From: Ceratopteris richardii
Lineage: Eukaryota; Streptophyta; Polypodiopsida; Polypodiales; Pteridaceae
Direction: 5' to 3'
NCBI GenBank assembly: GCA_020310875.1
Contig: CM035439.1
Span: 136,715,929 to 136,779,928, forward strand
DNA: 64,000 nucleotides
The position numbers and the translations under genes were made by a program. The notes under the pieces are model-generated. The model made no database searches. It was not told the origin of the DNA and was given only the letters and a program-made list of their open reading frames with translations. Shown piece after piece: positions 1 to 9,402 of this stretch. How positions within the stretch are numbered: position 1 is the first letter of the stretch; each line of letters begins with the position of its first letter.

Positions 1-334
1 TTGTCCAGACCTAGTGTCCGGCCTAGTTAAAAATCAGGTTCCTAAGCTAAACTGGAGGCTCAAACAAGCTCAGAAAATTATGAAAATTGATAGGTAGGTA
101 CTTCTAATGCTCCTCAAGCTCAAGGAATCCTTGGCTTTCATAAAATGGAGCTACAAAAAGGTGGAATGGTATTTACAAGGGTATGGAGTGACTAGAATCA
201 CTTATTTGGGAAATATTAATTCACGAAAAATGATGGCCTATTTGCCAAATCTTCTTTGACTGCTTTGTTTGCTTGGCCCTTCTCGTTGGCTCCCTTATCT
301 TGTAAGTCCTTGACCGGCCTGACCACTGCCAACA
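1..334 (-). mobile_element. 3' LTR (partial) of a left-edge relic of the D/F gypsy family
   Basis: The plus strand carries the same block as the D and F LTRs (CCTAGTGTCCGGCCTAG, then the CTCAAGCTCAAGGA block) and ends ...CTGCCAACA at 334. On the minus strand this is the TGTTGGCAG start of an LTR. It is followed at once by a C/T-rich tract, the complement of a polypurine tract, exactly as in D (20276) and F (49429). The other LTR end lies outside the window. Several substitutions relative to D and F show an older copy. Confidence 0.85.
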
Positions 335-885
335 CTCCCCCCTCTCTCACATCTGTCGTCTCTGACAGACCCTTGTTGTGTGGACCGTTGGATGTAGTAC
401 TCTACGACGTTTGTGGCTAAGTGATGTTCTGCTATTCTCAGTCCTTTGGCCAAATCAGTGAGTAAGGCATCCTAGTCTACTGGCCCAGGTACTTCCGGAT
501 GTGGCATGCGTAGCTGTTCTGAGTGTAGAGCCTGTTCAACCGCAAATAACTGTAGTAGGTGAGATGGTTCGGGTATGAATATCTCGGAATGATATTCCCA
601 GAACCCTGTGATAAACATTTCCTCAAATGTTTTCTTGAAGCAGGCTGGTAGATACTTGATACGAGCATGCCACGCATAGACAACATTGATGGGTGGTGTT
701 GTGCTCATATCGTAGGCGAGATCCTAGTTGCCTTCATTAAATCCGAGAGCCGACAGGTGAGGTTCTTTGGCATTTCTAAAGGTTCTGAATGTGATTAGCA
801 TTAACTCAAATATTTTGAGGCACATCTGTGCCATGATATCTTGTACATTTTTGAATCTGACTACGAACAAAGGTCACAACCCTAA
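335..885 (-). pseudogene. C-terminal fragment of the third (coiled-coil) gene of a D/F-family gypsy element
   Basis: Minus-strand translation (longest open piece 708-472) matches the C-terminal domain of the big 3' protein of F (49320-49900) and D (20287-20900). Shared motifs include AWHARIKYLPAC, TFEEMF, FWEYHSEIF, LLQLF and EQALHSE. Homology extends upstream to about 885 through the stretch corresponding to F's FRTFKNVKEP region, with substitutions and frame breaks. Upstream of about 885 the homology stops, so only the last 180 or so codons of a roughly 1,380-codon gene remain. It sits directly next to the LTR at 1-334, the order expected for the 3' end of a minus-strand element. Function of the protein family is unknown; this copy is dead. 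Confidence 0.8.
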
Positions 886-1018
886 TAGGTTGACAAATGC
901 ATGAAGACTTATTATGGCAGTACTATTGAACTATCCAACCATGCAACGTAGTCAAAGAACGTTCTTGGAAACAAAAAATGTCTTCTTGAACCCTTTCTAC
1001 TTCCCTCCAACATTGTGT
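886..1018. other. Unassigned stretch
   Basis: No coding similarity, tRNA, or LTR end recognised between the gene relic and the direct repeat that starts near 1019. Confidence 0.5.
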
Positions 1019-1160
1019 AACCATCTGGAAGCAAAATTAGGAGCAAGATCCTGCGGCTAGAGAACGTCAATAATAAAAAAGAGTCAATAAAAGCGTGCCT
1101 AAGCTGCTAGAAAACACATGCTCCATTTTGTGCAAGCTAAGGAGTCCTCCAACCTAAGGA
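1019..1160 (+). repeat. Direct repeat, copy 1 (partner at 2057-2197)
   Basis: About 140 bp beginning CCATCTGGAAGCAAAATTAG is repeated 1,038 bp downstream with roughly ten differences. The repeat ends within the LTR block CTCCATTTTGTGCAAGC, so it includes the start of an old LTR relic. Confidence 0.8.
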
Positions 1161-1386
1161 GTACTCATTTGGCATATAAACAAAAGACGAGGGTAAAACA
1201 GAGTGCATGGGGGGAGATTGCACCTAATATTGCGTCATGTTTCATCTCCTTGCATATTTTATTTTCTCTGTGTGTGCGTGAGCTAAGATCCTGATAACAC
1301 AATCACCATATCATCCTTACATCTCTCTGGATTGAAAATTAAGGAGGTGGAGCTCCACGACGCGATAGTCATCCTTGTCTACAACA
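1117..1386 (+). mobile_element. Decayed LTR relic of the D/E/F gypsy family
   Basis: Carries in order the LTR family landmarks on the + strand: CTCCATTTTGTGCAAGC-AAGGAGTCCTC, a T-rich and GTGTGTG stretch, and GGATTGAAAATTAAGGAGGTGGAGC near the 3' end, ending in CTACAACA at 1386. The middle is shortened compared with E's LTR (39591-40120). The expected TGGCGCC primer site after the LTR is not visible, so this is a partial or solo LTR. Confidence 0.6.
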
Positions 1387-2056
1387 ATGGAGATGTAGTC
1401 ATGTCAATGAAAATGTGAAATCCATCCTTGTTACATTATGGTAAGTTCATCCAAGGGGAAATCAATAGTTGGCGTTCAATTAAGTGGAACATAACCTTAT
1501 TGCATGGTCAACTGTGGGGAAGGAGCCTACTACAAGCAGAGCACAACATTGAGACAGGGAAGGAAGACAAGACACAACTTCTATGGATGGAAAGGAACCC
1601 TTTGGAATAATAGCAAGACTAGGATAGGGAGAACAAATGATTAACCGGGGACAAGAAAGTCAAGCTCAGGCAACTCACAAAGCAAAGGCCAACCTTATAT
1701 GATAAGGGTCCTCAATCAGAAGCACCTCATGATATAGAGCATAAAGTAGCATGCATGAAGTTGAATCTAGACAACAATGGGATATGGAAAGAACTTACTG
1801 TTCTACAAACACTTTTAACCGAGGTAATATGTCTCGTTGCCCCACTATCAAAGTACCAAAAAACCAAGTCTACTACAAACAAACACTATTCATGAGAAGA
1901 AGGGTCATAACTACAAACAGTGGTAAATGCCCATTCTTCATTCTGCACAAGATTAACAGACTCTATTTTGGGTCATTGCACAAGAAAGAAGGAAAGAAAG
2001 TGAAACTAGCGTAATGTGTGTGGCTTTCCTTCAACGAGGGTAGAGAAATATATCAC
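1387..2056. other. Unassigned stretch
   Basis: Contains short open frames (for example 1428-1610 and 1751-2014) with no recognisable domain. Probably decayed transposon leader, because it follows an LTR relic, but nothing confirms this. Confidence 0.4.
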
Positions 2057-2197
2057 ACCATCTGGAAGCAAAATTAGAAGCAAGATAATGCGGCTAGAGA
2101 ACGTCAATAATAAAAAAGATTCAATAAAAGCGTGCCTAAGCGGCTAGAACACACATGCTCCATTTTGTGCAAGCTAAGGAGTCCTCCAACCTAAGCA
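2057..2197 (+). repeat. Direct repeat, copy 2
   Basis: Second copy of the 1019-1160 repeat, again ending in the LTR block CTCCATTTTGTGCAAGCTAAGG. The pair could be a duplication or the two edges of a collapsed element. Confidence 0.8.
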
Positions 2198-2590
2198 ATT
2201 TCACTGACCTTGCACTCAGAATCTCGATTTGTGTTCGTCTACAAATTTGTAGAAGCTATTCCAAGTTACGCATAGCAAGTTGAATTGTCTCATTTTGATT
2301 TTTGAAACTCAACTTATGATCCAAAAACTGACTTGTTGTTCAAGTGAATGTAGATTCGTCTTCTACATCTGTTTGCATTTTTCGAATTTTTTGCAATCTA
2401 AAACTCCAAAGCAAGTTTTGCGCTCTTCTGCAAAATTGTAGCTCTCTATGTTAGCTATGTACAAAACTTTAAAACACATCAATCCAAGTTTTGTAACTCG
2501 AGTTATGGTCGAAATATTGAACTACTATTCAGAGATGCCGACCTGCACTTTCACCTCTTATGACCTAAGCTTCCATTTAAACTTCTTTTT
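2198..2590. other. Unassigned A/T-rich stretch
   Basis: Low-complexity, T-rich, with phrases such as GTAACTCGAGTTATGGTCG that often occur in leaders of plant gypsy elements. No domain or structure could be supported. Confidence 0.4.
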
Positions 2591-2719
2591 TTTTCGAAGA
2601 AACAGGAAATATGTATTAAAAATGAAATCTAAATCAGTACAAAGGGAAGTCCATCCCCACCAAACTAATCATGGGGCAATAAGCAGATTAATGCCAGATC
2701 TGATGTATCTTCTGGTTGC

Positions 2720-3423
2720 TTGCAGGTCCTCGTGGAGCATAAGAACATGCTACTGAAGAGATTGGCTGGTTGTCACCAGAGAAAAGGGGCTATCTTGTCT
2801 AAGATCACCCAGGACATGCTAAGAAGTTCAAAAAGCAGAGAGGGACTATTAGTATTCTGCACAAACTTAACTTCAGATGGAAGCTTGGCTGGAGTGCTGC
2901 TCAATGGCAATACAGATTCTTAAGCGTTTGGAACCTCCCTTTCAACATAAAGCACTCTACACTGATGTGGGTCATCTTGCGGATCTCGTGTGGTTCCAAA
3001 GCCAAGAAATATGGATTAAATAATGAAGTATGTAAATTTTGTGGCAATGAGGAGGACATCCCCCACCTGTTCTTCAACTGCAGTCATGCTCAGAAGTTTT
3101 GGTGCCTGCTGTCTCCCATCTAGCACAAGTTGCAGGTCACTCTATCCTATAAAGAAACCCTGGTTGGGTCCAGCAGTAGGATGGACTTTGTGCTGTGGAA
3201 CATATGGAGGGGTCATATCCTCTGGCACATCTGGTTATCAAGAAACCAAAAGGTTTTCAACAATAGAGAGTGTTGCCTGCAACATATCTGTTTCAAAAGT
3301 CTCATACACATTGGGCAAAAATGTTTCAGTATGATCGTTGATGCTCCTCATGAGGACTTTAAGTTATCTGTCCACTTGGCCACTATAGCTCCTTGTAAAT
3401 GGAGAGACTCCTTGCTTCAGATG
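2720..3423 (+). pseudogene. LINE (non-LTR retrotransposon) ORF2 3' fragment with zinc-binding RT domain
   Basis: Between about 2895 and 3125 the translation gives the RNase-H-like zinc-binding segment typical of the C-terminus of plant LINE reverse transcriptases: a Trp-rich run (WNLP, then WVILRI) followed by CKFCGNEEDIPHLFFNC and AQKFW, the C-X2-C...H-X4-C pattern of zf-RVT. A frame change near 3120 then gives further plausible coding (WNIWRG...IWLSRNQKVFNN) to about 3423. The fragment lacks the endonuclease and RT core, contains stops, and has no clear poly-A tail. Its neighbours are unrelated relics, so it is a truncated dead insertion. Confidence 0.75.
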
Positions 3424-3530
3424 TAGTGTAAAAATAGGTTGGCAATGATTCTACTCTATACATAACCCCTGATGGCTATTGCTTGCTTGGGTTGCTCCAT
3501 TGAAGTTTCTTGCACACAAGCCTTCAGCAT

Positions 3531-3690
3531 GCTCTAATACCAATGAAGGGCTTTGGTGTGTAGAACAAGAGGAGGAAGGAGGAGATGGAGGGAGAGGGAA
3601 GAGAGGAGAGACGCACAGATGCGTGGGAGCCTCAAAACCCACATAATGATCTCTCTTGAGGAAATGCTCTATATATGATGTATATTTATG
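3531..3690 (-). mobile_element. Possible minus-strand LTR end with initiator-Met primer site
   Basis: Reading the minus strand, 3542-3531 gives TGGTATTAGAGC, one mismatch from the plant tRNA-iMet primer-binding site TGGTATCAGAGC, one base after a sequence ending CCCTTCA (3544 upward). This is the layout of an LTR 3' end plus PBS. The LTR body (to about 3690) has no partner in the window, so extent is uncertain. Confidence 0.4.
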
Positions 3691-4177
3691 AATATGGGGG
3701 TAAGGTCACATGATCCTTACATCGCCAACATTGACGATCATTTCAAGAAATTTATTGCACTATGTAAGTCTAGAGGATTGGAAGGGCGAACCAATGCCTT
3801 CATGGCTATGTTCCTAGAAAGATTAGATGGGCTAGTTAACAAATGGTTCAACCAGTTTGAGGACAAACATTTCAAAACTTGGCACGAGATGAAGAACGAA
3901 TTTCTTTTCTCCATGTAGACCAAGAAAGTCTACCAAGAAATTATTAGATGAGCTCAAGAATTTGAATCTAAGGAGAGATGAGTAATTTTTGAAACTAATG
4001 ACCAAAACAAAGGTGCTAGTTGCAAAGCTACCAGCGGCTCTAAGGGATTTCTTTATCAAGAAGTGGCTAGAAAAGGAACTTTTGATGAGCACCAAGCACA
4101 AGCTCCACAACTTGCTGGTGTCGAGTGCTTTGATAGGAGAGGTTGTAGCTATGGCCATAAGGATAGAGCAGGCCTGA
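3688..4177 (+). pseudogene. Gypsy Gag relic related to element A
   Basis: Translation resembles the Gag core of element A (14955-15690): HFKKFIALCKSRGLEGR against A's HIRRFLALCKTRGLMGR, then KWFNQF against KWFSQF, and MKNEF against MKDAF. This is the Retrotrans_gag fold that forms the particle shell. An in-frame TAG lies at 3916-3918, at the same alignment position as A's TAG at 15333. Beyond it the frame shifts, and the later part (about 3989-4177) matches A's AKLPDPPHDFFVKKWLAKPL region. The zinc-knuckle part continues in the tandem units that follow. No LTR of this copy was found. Confidence 0.75.
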
Positions 4178-4183
4178 GTTCCT

Positions 4184-4810
4184 TGTAACGAGTCTTCATC
4201 TCATCTAGAGCAGTGGGTTGACATCCATGAACATCAATGGTTTGCAGCTGCAAAATAGGATACAATAGAAAAGTTAAGAAAGGAAATCAAGAAGATGAGG
4301 TAGCCAGAGACAAGGGAAAGTCTCTCATGTATTATTTTCCACCCAGAAGGACACCCACAAACAGAATGTCTAAAAAGGTAGTCTATTAGTTTTGCAAAAA
4401 ATGGAGGCATGAAGCCTGCAACTCTTATTACTTGAAAGGGATGGTGGAACCCCCAAGCACCTGCATTATGGGGACAACAGACCAGACAAGCACCACTAAT
4501 GGTTTTGATAATGAAGCCTATAGTGGCTCTAGGACCCATTCCTAGTAATATTCCCATAGTCCCATTTTTTATTCTGCTCCTACTAATATAAGTATGCAGA
4601 ACAATATGAATTATCAGGCCTCAACGTTCAAGAACAGGCCTCAACATCCCATCGTATGTTTTAGATGTGGAGAATATGGAAAAGTACAAGCTTGCTACCC
4701 CTTATAAAAAAATGGACCTCCATGTTCCAACTGTCCAAGAATCAAAGGCAAAGTCACACACACTCTGGCAACGAGAACAAGGGTAAAACTCTATTCCTGT
4801 GAAAATAGTA
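4184..4810 (+). repeat. 627-bp tandem duplication, unit 1 (Gag zinc-knuckle relic)
   Basis: Begins TGTAACGAGTCTTCATCTC and is repeated head to tail at 4811. About a dozen substitutions separate the units. Inside, one frame encodes a broken nucleocapsid knuckle: IVCFRCGEYGKVQACYP, with the pattern C-X2-C-X4-(K for H)-X4-C, similar to A's third knuckle at about 18565. It therefore continues the Gag relic upstream. Confidence 0.85.
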
Positions 4811-5438
4811 TGTAACAAGTCTTCATCTCATCTAGAGCAGTGGGTTGACATCCATGAACATCAATGGTTTGCAGCTGCAAAATAGGATACAATAGAAAAG
4901 TTAAGAAAGGAAATCAAGAAGATGAGGTAGCCGGAGACAAGGGAAAGTCTCTCATGTATTATTTTCCACCCAGAAGGACACCCACAAACAGAATGTCTAA
5001 AAAGGTAGTCTATTAGTTTTGCAAAAAATGGAGGCATGAAGCCCGCAACTCTTATTACTTGAAAGGGATGGTGGAACCCCCAAGCACTTGCATTATGGGG
5101 ACAACAGATCAGACAAGCACCACTAATGGTTTTGATAATGAAGCCTATAGTGGCTCTAGGACCCATTCCGAGTAATATTCCCATAGTCCCCATTTTTTAT
5201 TCTGCTCCTGCTAATATAAGTATGCAAAACAATATGAATTATCAAGCCTCAACGTTCAAGAACAGGCCTCAACAGCCCATCGTATGTTTTAGATGTGGAG
5301 AATATGGAAAAGTACAAGCTTGCTACCTCTTATAAAAAAATGGACCTCCATGTTCCAACTGTCCAAGAATCAAAGGCAAAGTCACACACACTCTGGCAGC
5401 GAGAACAAGGGTAAAACTCTATTCCTGTGAAAATAGTA
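4811..5438 (+). repeat. 627-bp tandem duplication, unit 2
   Basis: Second unit, one base longer (an extra C near 5190), ending AAAATAGTA like unit 1. Contains the same degenerate zinc knuckle. Because the arrangement is tandem rather than LTR-internal-LTR, it arose by local duplication, not by retrotransposition. Confidence 0.85.
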
Positions 5439-5843
5439 TGTACATCATTTTGACACTTGTTTGTGCGCATAACCCTCCCCGCGATGACATTCCCCCATAC
5501 CTATATAACACTTTGGGGCATTTGATTCTCAGTGAAGAGGACATAGGGGAAGGAAGAGTGAAGACAGAAATTGAGGAGAAGGCGAGATCTGACGTAGCAT
5601 GAGGAATCCTTTGTTCCAATCCAAGATGTGCCCTCAAGGAATGTAGGTTGTTACTTTTGCATTTTGTAAAAAGCGGCAGCAGAGGGGAGTCGCTATAGAA
5701 AGACCCATCTCCCTTGTTTTGTGGAGACATTTTGAAGTTCATATTCTTGCTCCTTCCTCCTCTCGAAGCTTCTATTGAGATTTCATAGTGTTGGGGGGTG
5801 AAGTAAGGTGCATTGCCTCTCAATTAAGTATTTGGGTTAATCT
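5439..5843. other. Unassigned stretch
   Basis: A 134-codon open frame exists on the minus strand (5823-5419) but shows no recognisable domain and biased composition. A TATATAA sequence occurs at about 5502. No further support for a gene. Confidence 0.4.
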
Positions 5844-6096
5844 ACATTCGTCTATGCTTGCATGTCATGTAGCCTGCCGCGCCTGCGTACAAGCAATTTT
5901 GGATACCCACAGGTCCATCCATGCATGTTTGGCGACGGAGAAGAGGAGCTGTTACCTTACAAAACGCGCAGGCCTCGAGGTTGCGAGCAACTCATCAGAG
6001 TGGCGCAGCGGAAGCGTGGTGGGCCCATAACCCACAGGTCCCAGGATCGAAACCTGGCTCTGATATAAGCATCACGCAGAGCGCGAGCTTCCAACG
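5844..6096 (+). repeat. 253-bp duplication carrying a tRNA-iMet gene, copy 1
   Basis: Starts ACATTCGTCTATGCTTGCATG, ends GAGCTTCCAACG, and recurs exactly 525 bp downstream with only a handful of substitutions and no net indel. It includes about 150 bp of 5' flank and 31 bp of 3' flank of the tRNA gene. Confidence 0.9.
5994..6065 (+). tRNA. tRNA-iMet (CAT), copy 1
   Basis: A 72-nt cloverleaf with no intron and no encoded CCA. The 7-bp acceptor stem is ATCAGAG at the 5' end and CTCTGAT plus discriminator A at the 3' end. The first pair can form A-T, the eukaryotic initiator feature. The anticodon loop contains CAT within GGGCCCATAACCCAC, with the three G-C pairs of the initiator anticodon stem. 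The internal A box is TGGCGCAGCGG and the B box GGATCGAAACC, the initiator form with A rather than TT at the T loop start. A TTTT run, a plausible Pol III terminator, lies about 45 bp downstream near 6108. It supplies the translation initiator and is also the primer for many plant retrotransposons, including B, C and the copia elements here. Confidence 0.95.
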
Positions 6097-6368
6097 GCCC
6101 CCTCCCTTTTCCTTGCTCTCTGCTTTGCAAAATTCTGTGTCCATATGTGCCCTTTCCGAATAATAACTCTCGAGATTTGGCTGACACACATCGATCTGCT
6201 ATGCGTGTATGCGGCTTTTCTTCCATCTTCATTCTTCTTCACCACATATGCACAATCAGTCACCCAATTTACGGGTGCATGTTCATAATGCTAACATCCA
6301 ATACAAGAGCTTCAAACTTATCAAGTACAACTCTCTCCTCTCTCACACACACAGTCTGCATCCGACAC
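6097..6368. other. Spacer between the two tRNA duplications
   Basis: Not part of the duplicated unit. T/C-rich, no recognised element other than the TTTT run near 6108. Confidence 0.5.
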
Positions 6369-6621
6369 ACATTCGTCTATGCTTGCATGTCATGTAGCCT
6401 GCCGCGCCTGCGTACAAGCAATTTTGGATACCCACAGGTCCATCCATCCATGTTTGGCGACGGAGAAGAGGAGCATTTACCTTACAAAAGGCGCAGGCCT
6501 CGAGGTTGCGAGCAACTCATCAGAGTGGCGCAGCGGAAGCGTGGTGGGCCCATAACCCACAGGTCCCAGGATCGAAACCTGGCTCTGATATAAGCATCAC
6601 GCAGAGCGCGAGCTTCCAACG
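6369..6621 (+). repeat. 253-bp duplication carrying a tRNA-iMet gene, copy 2
   Basis: Differs from copy 1 at a few flank positions (for example ATCCATCC for ATCCATGC). The tRNA itself is unchanged. Confidence 0.9.
6519..6590 (+). tRNA. tRNA-iMet (CAT), copy 2
   Basis: Identical over all 72 nt to the copy at 5994-6065, with intact A and B boxes, stems and CAT anticodon. The duplicated 3' flank ends before the TTTT found after copy 1, and no T4 run follows within about 80 bp, so termination efficiency may differ. Strict conservation of the tRNA against slightly changed flanks fits either recent duplication or selection. Confidence 0.92.
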
Positions 6622-6846
6622 ACACACATCACATCGAAGCCCCGCGATACACCAAATTATTGTCACCAATCCAATCCAATAGTCGCTACGTAGCTTAGCC
6701 ATGAGAAATGTGAGGAAACCCTCTCTTCTTTCATCCATGCAATTCCTTCTTTAACCTGCACACTCTTATTATACCATGTGCTTGAAACGCATACACTTCT
6801 TCATGAAAAGCACCCATTCACAAATTCAGTCATTATTATGTTGGCC
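6622..6846. other. Unassigned stretch
   Basis: No domain or repeat seen. The part after about 6740 resembles the minus-strand copia RT relic (antisense of a LKKALYGL-type region at 9785-9860), so the relic may extend here. Confidence 0.4.
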
Positions 6847-7460
6847 AGGTGAACAGTCCAACCATTGTGAGCTTCAAGTTGCACAAATGCTAAAGAGGCT
6901 AGTCAATAGCTCATCAAAATCGATCCCTTTTGCTTGAGCATAAACTTTAACTACAAGCCTAAACTTATAACTCTCAGTAGTATCCATACACTTGGATTTA
7001 AAGTCAATGACCCATTTAGTGCCAATGGCCTTCTTGCCAATGTTGGTGTGAGGAGCAAGCCCAAGAGCTTCACCTCTCCTCTTGGATTTCTCTCCACTTT
7101 TATCATGCACAAATGCAAAATCACTTTGACCTTACGTTTGTAAGTTTCACAGGTTAATTCTTCGTATCACTTTGAGCCAAATGCTCCTTGCAAAAGGCGG
7201 AAGGAATCTCGTGATTGAAGGGAGCCAAAAGCCACGAGAAATGTAGGGAAACTCTCCCCGCACATATGCACCTACATCCATTGTATCCTATCAAAACACA
7301 TGGGACTTGCAATGGGTTTATGATTCTCGAGGTCAAAACACTCGAATAAAGTCCCAATGTATTTTGTTTGAGGGACAGAAATGCCTCTATCTATTTGCAC
7401 AAGCCGAACCTCCAAATAATGATGCCGATGGCCCAAATTTGACATTCAAAAAGAGGCATG
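6745..7460 (-). pseudogene. Ty1/copia reverse transcriptase relic
   Basis: Minus-strand pieces match the copia RT of the neighbouring relic at 9403-10188. About 7050-6900 gives KKAIGTKWVIDFK, YKFRLVVKVYAQAKGIDFDEL and FSICAT, the N-terminal RT block that normally reads KARLVAKGYAQ-GIDFDE. About 7290-7450 matches the later RT segment (YLGI-V region seen at 9421-9600). The pieces are out of order relative to the intact domain and broken by stops and indels, so the copy is rearranged. No LTRs were recognised. Confidence 0.65.
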
Positions 7461-7531
7461 CAAGATAGCCTTACATTAAAAATTATGCATCATATTAGGG
7501 TAGTGGGAAACATGCCGCTCACATAAATAAC

Positions 7532-7594
<63 letters not shown>
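7532..7594. repeat. (AAT)21 microsatellite
   Basis: Uninterrupted trinucleotide tract of 63 bp, preceded by ATAAATAAC. Likely polymorphic in length. Confidence 0.98.
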
Positions 7595-7817
7595 TACATC
7601 ATCTGGATGCTTCACATGCAAGTGAGGTGCTTCAATATTGCAAACCCCATGTGCTTATAAGTAACCACATATTTTCTCATGGAATCGACAAAGAGGAAGC
7701 ATGTGAACAAAGAAGGTTCGAGACCAAAGGGGGCTGCCATCAAATTTTCAACATCAACACTGATATGCAAGTGTTAAAAGCCACCATGAGAAACAACAAT
7801 AATTCCAATCACTACAC
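7595..7817. other. Unassigned stretch
   Basis: No recognisable coding or repeat structure between the microsatellite and the LTR relic. Confidence 0.4.
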
Positions 7818-8304
7818 ACTGTAACATAAAAACCCCAGTTTCATAATGAAATGCTCCATTTTCTGCCAAGGTGAGGAGTCCTTGACCATGAGGAGCTTAG
7901 GTAGAATGTACTTATCAAATTTCATATTTTTTGGACAATCGTTGATACCTCAAAAGTAGCTTACGACATAATTTTTTACTATGCTAGTCATTAAATGTGA
8001 AAACGGTCAAATCACCTCAAAAATTGTAAAAGAGCTAGAGTGCTCATTTTTGGGGTTATCTAGTTTGAGGTGAGGGCATTGTATAAGATCTTTTTTAATT
8101 TGAGTAATGAATGCAATGATTTTTCCTTCCATTGACACTCCTATTGCCTCTTCCACGTGTGTGTGTATGTCTATTGTATTAGCGTACTTCTCACCATCAC
8201 CTTCGTGCATATCACTTGTTCAAAAACTTCATATCATCCTTACATCTCTATGGGTTGACAATTTAGGAGGTGGAGCTCGATATTCATCCTTGGCTAGAGC
8301 AACA
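7818..8304 (+). mobile_element. 5' LTR relic of the D/E/F gypsy family
   Basis: Matches E's LTR in order: AAAAACCCC, ATGCTCCATTTT-TGC-AAGG, GAGGAGCTTAGGTAGAA, CACTAGATGTGAAA-CGGTCAAA equivalents, AAAAGAGCTAGAG, the GTGTGTGTATG tract, CACTTGTTCAAAAACTTCATATCATCC, and GGGTTGACAATTTAGGAGGTGGAGC. It ends in GCAACA at 8304, followed by a primer site. The TATA region is degraded (ATTGTAAAAGAGC for CTATAAAAAGAGC). Start is approximate. Confidence 0.75.
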
Positions 8305-8311
8305 CCAAACT

Positions 8312-8329
8312 TGGTGCCGTTGCTGGGGA
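8312..8329 (+). promoter_or_regulatory. Degenerate primer-binding site (TGGCGCCGTTGCCGGGGA type)
   Basis: TGGTGCCGTTGCTGGGGA differs at two positions from D's PBS, both C to T. It lies 7 bp after the LTR end, as in D and E. Leader-like sequence follows to about 8420, then homology to the family stops. Confidence 0.75.
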
Positions 8330-8686
8330 CATGCTCATGCACGAATGTGTGATGGTAAGAGTGTTAGGAGATAGACATTGGAGGGTAAGTAGTTAGAGTT
8401 TTTCCAAGTTTTTTTACTTGTTTTAGTGTTCTTTTACCTCGTAATAATTTCCCATACCACCACTCTATTGAGAGTTCCATGCTGCACCCTTTTTTCCAAA
8501 GCAAGAATCATTCTCATGCAAGGTCATTTATCCCACATGCAAGGGAATTCTCCCAAACTCCATATAAGCAAGGCCTCACATCACTTTCCATAAGCTCATT
8601 CACTCAAGCTCTTGGCAAGAGGGCTCATGTTCTCCTCATGGAGTTTCCATGCTCATTGAGCATTCTTTGTAAGTTCATTTCTATTT
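8330..8686. other. Leader remnant and unassigned sequence
   Basis: The first 100 bp match E's leader (ACGAATGTGTGATGGTAAGAG, then GGCATTGGA-like). The rest has no recognised element. Confidence 0.5.
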
Positions 8687-8730
8687 ATTTAGTCTATCAT
8701 GTTTTCTTATTTAGTCTATCATGTTTTCTT
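8687..8730. repeat. 22-bp perfect tandem repeat, two copies
   Basis: ATTTAGTCTATCATGTTTTC plus TT occurs twice head to tail at 8687-8708 and 8709-8730. Confidence 0.95.
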
Positions 8731-9041
8731 CCTCCATAGTTTGTTAGATGTGTATATGTGAGTAGAGTAGGAGTAATGCTTTTTGATTTCAACATGGTAT
8801 CATAGCATAGGTTAATTGCTTTTGCCTTTTTGAGTTTTTCTTTCATTATTCTCATTAGCGTGTATTTTATTCCTAATGCCTCTCTACCTCCCATTTTACA
8901 TCTTTCCCAATAAGAGTGCTTCTAAGCAGTAATCCATTCCTTCATTCAGTGTGACTTACATCACCTTTCTTGTTCTTATCATAACCATTTTCCTTTTCAT
9001 TACCACATTATTTTGAGTTTTGCTTCCTTTGCCAATAATCA
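8731..9041 (+). mobile_element. Possible copia LTR end and primer site inside unassigned sequence
   Basis: At 8785-8806 the phrase TTTCAACATGGTATCATAGC is the usual plant copia LTR end (TTTCAACA) followed by TGGTATCAtAGC, one mismatch from the tRNA-iMet PBS. No second LTR and no gag follow. The remainder up to 9041 is A/T-rich and unassigned. Confidence 0.4.
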
Positions 9042-9347
9042 TTAGTTTTGTGAACAAAGCATGGTTAACCAAGATATACATGAGCTACCAAGCATGAAGA
9101 AAAAGCCACTAGTGGACACACGAGTGTCATAGCAACCAACCCAATCAGAGTCAGAAAAAGCATGCAAATATGGCAGTAGTGGTCCCCCCTTGGGATAAAA
9201 CAAACCAAGTAGTCGGGTACCACTCAAGTAGCGAAAGATGCACTTAAACGCCTGCCAATGCTTGACTCCTAGGCAATGCATAAACCTACTCATATGTGAG
9301 GCAACAAATAAATATCTGGCCAAGCAATGCATAAGTAAATCAAGCAT
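9042..9347 (-). pseudogene. copia RNase H fragment
   Basis: The ORF gives SRFMHCLGVKHWQAFKCIFR-YLSGT, SDSDWVG and STSGFFFMLG-ISWL, the conserved copia RT/RNase H junction (normally HW-A-KRILRYLKGT) and the catalytic D of DSDWAG with RRSTSG-like context. It ends at a stop soon after ISWL, so the C-terminal third of RNase H is missing. In the family this domain degrades the RNA of the RNA/DNA hybrid. Confidence 0.85.
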
Positions 9348-9402
9348 CCAATAGCCTGCTAATAGAGAACATCATCAGATGCATCTCCAGCATCATGAAG
9401 AC

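Noticed and set aside
2448..2756. 102-codon open frame before the LINE relic
   Set aside because: Crosses a poly-T tract, no domain, biased composition.
5862..6593. Overlapping open frames across the tRNA duplication
   Set aside because: They translate through tRNA genes and shared flanks; no protein similarity.
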